The notes beneath the pieces are model-generated. The model had not been told where the DNA came from, did not search any database, and worked only from the letters and a program-made list of their open reading frames with translations. A program made the position numbers and the translations under genes. 64,000 nucleotides of DNA from Flectonema sp. DT1601. Lineage: Eukaryota; Euglenozoa; Diplonemea; Diplonemida; Diplonemidae. Of the stretch, positions 63,017-64,000 are shown piece by piece. Within the stretch, counting starts at the first letter, position 1, and every line of letters begins with the position of its first letter. The stretch lies in assembly GCA_964019425.1 (NCBI GenBank), contig OZ025801.1:620001-684000 (forward strand), in the 5' to 3' direction.

Positions 63017-63778
63017 CATAGATGGAAGTGCCCTACAATTTGGAGGGCGTGTAGGGCGCTTGTAGGGCGCTTTTAATATAAATATTATTTTGGAGGGCGC
63101 TTTTTTTTACCTTTTTTATTACTATAAGACAGCTAAATTGACGTCGACTTACACTGACGCACAAGTATTTTGACGCAGAAGCCAAAAAAAAATTTTGACA
63201 TGCTTGGCAGTCTTTCGAAAAAGAGAAAAAAGGGTGTCACGGGGTTCGAACCCGAGACCTCCAGGTCATGGTTCGGAGGTCAACAATGGCAAAAACAATG
63301 GGCCACTCCTTGAGAGCTTCCGGAGCCTGCTGCAATCCCTGAAGCTGAAACTCATTTCAGTGGACGATGCATCCCAGATCTACAAGGAGCTGATTAGCCC
63401 GCAGAATGCACCGAGTCGAATATAGAGGGATTCGAGGAGGGAGAGTGCGTTCTTGCTAACCTGTTAATAGGCCGGTCTTCACGGTACCTTGTGAGAAAAA
63501 AAAAGAAGTTTACTGGTGGCAAGTAAACTGATATCCCAGAGACGCATTTGATCGGGCGAACCGGAGAAAAGTCAAATAAGATGCGATTCGACCCTCGCTG
63601 AGGGCAGGGGTGTGTCAAAATGAGCTCGGCATTATATTAAATTTAATTAAAAAAGCGCCCTCCAGCGCCCTATTTTGGCCCTACAATGGCCCTACAATGG
63701 CCCTATTTTGGCCCTACAAATTTTTGTGGCTGATTTTCACCAGGCGCCCTCCAAATTTGGAGGGCACTTCCATCTATG
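63017..63778 (-). mobile_element. MITE-1 copy (empty-site version)
   Basis: Inverted ends CATAGATGGAAGTGCCCT, with TA at 63015-63016 and 63779-63780. It is the reverse-orientation counterpart of 53399-54269 without the family A insertion. A 76-codon frame (63195-63425, +) is open here and in the copies at 53727-53957 and 44188-44418 (-). It runs antisense to a tRNA-like B-box segment and is probably not a gene. Confidence 0.88.
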
Positions 63779-64000
63779 TATATATATAAATAAAAAACGT
63801 TGTATGAAAAAGGAAAAAAAAGAAAAAAAAAGACCAGAAAAGGAAAGAGAAAATGAAAAGGTATAATATTATTGTGGGGATATGAGGGATAGCAGGGAGA
63901 TGCTCTTTTTTTTTTTTTTTTTTTTTTTCTTATTTATTATTTAAAAAAAGGAAACAATCAGTTTAGCGTCTCGATCAGGACGGAAAATAGAAATTAATCG
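63779..64000. other. window end, no gene seen
   Basis: A-rich then T-run sequence. I see no feature in it. Confidence 0.5.

Overview
The window looks like nuclear DNA of a unicellular eukaryote whose lineage I cannot fix. Support for a eukaryote: short GT-AG introns, mitochondrial targeting-like N-termini, a mitochondrial EF-Ts, an SLC25 carrier, an AlkB-homologue oxygenase, fragments of 18S/28S-type rRNA and many transposon remnants. The spaces between genes are full of A or T runs of 12-35 bases. All 20 protein genes I can support lie on the minus strand, spread over about 53 kb. Most have a pyrimidine-rich tract plus AG a few to some tens of bases before the ATG. One-way gene order with leader acceptor sites is what lineages with spliced-leader trans-splicing show (Euglenozoa, dinoflagellates and relatives). 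I saw no spliced-leader gene here, so this stays an inference.

Layout. 0.1-12.4 kb: a cap-methyltransferase-like gene, two very small genes, a 1328-aa coiled-coil protein, a WW-domain protein, an ALKBH-type oxygenase and mitochondrial EF-Ts. 12.4-23 kb: almost empty A/T-run DNA apart from an SLC25 carrier and degenerate repeats, including a three-copy tandem repeat at 19.3 kb. 23-35.4 kb: dense genes (a three-exon acidic protein, ubiquitin-like/ankyrin protein, EF-hand-like protein, SBF-like transporter, two unrecognised proteins, M3 metallopeptidase, CBS-pair protein), with an antisense 28S rRNA scrap at 27.3 kb. 36.09-37.67 kb: a foldback element with about 190-bp inverted ends that carries 28S rRNA domain V sequence. 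39.5-42 kb: a membrane protein made of five related units and a secreted Cys-rich protein, followed by an 18S rRNA scrap. 42.7-51.4 kb: repeats, notably a 279-bp satellite organised into two near-identical 1305-bp blocks. 51.5-53 kb: two unrecognised genes.

53.1-64 kb is a transposon-rich zone with fewer A/T runs and no convincing host gene. It holds a tRNA-derived SINE, two copies of a TA-flanked MITE (one with a nested insertion), a broken Polinton/Maverick fossil, an inverted-repeat element with a 9-bp target duplication, a second MITE family, a 17-bp minisatellite and several direct repeat pairs.

Most recognisable genes point to housekeeping: RNA or tRNA modification, mitochondrial translation, transport and peptide turnover. 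I see no obvious pathway cluster. The most unusual features are the strictly one-way gene order, the rRNA-bearing foldback element with other dispersed rRNA scraps, the higher-order satellite, and the five-unit membrane protein.
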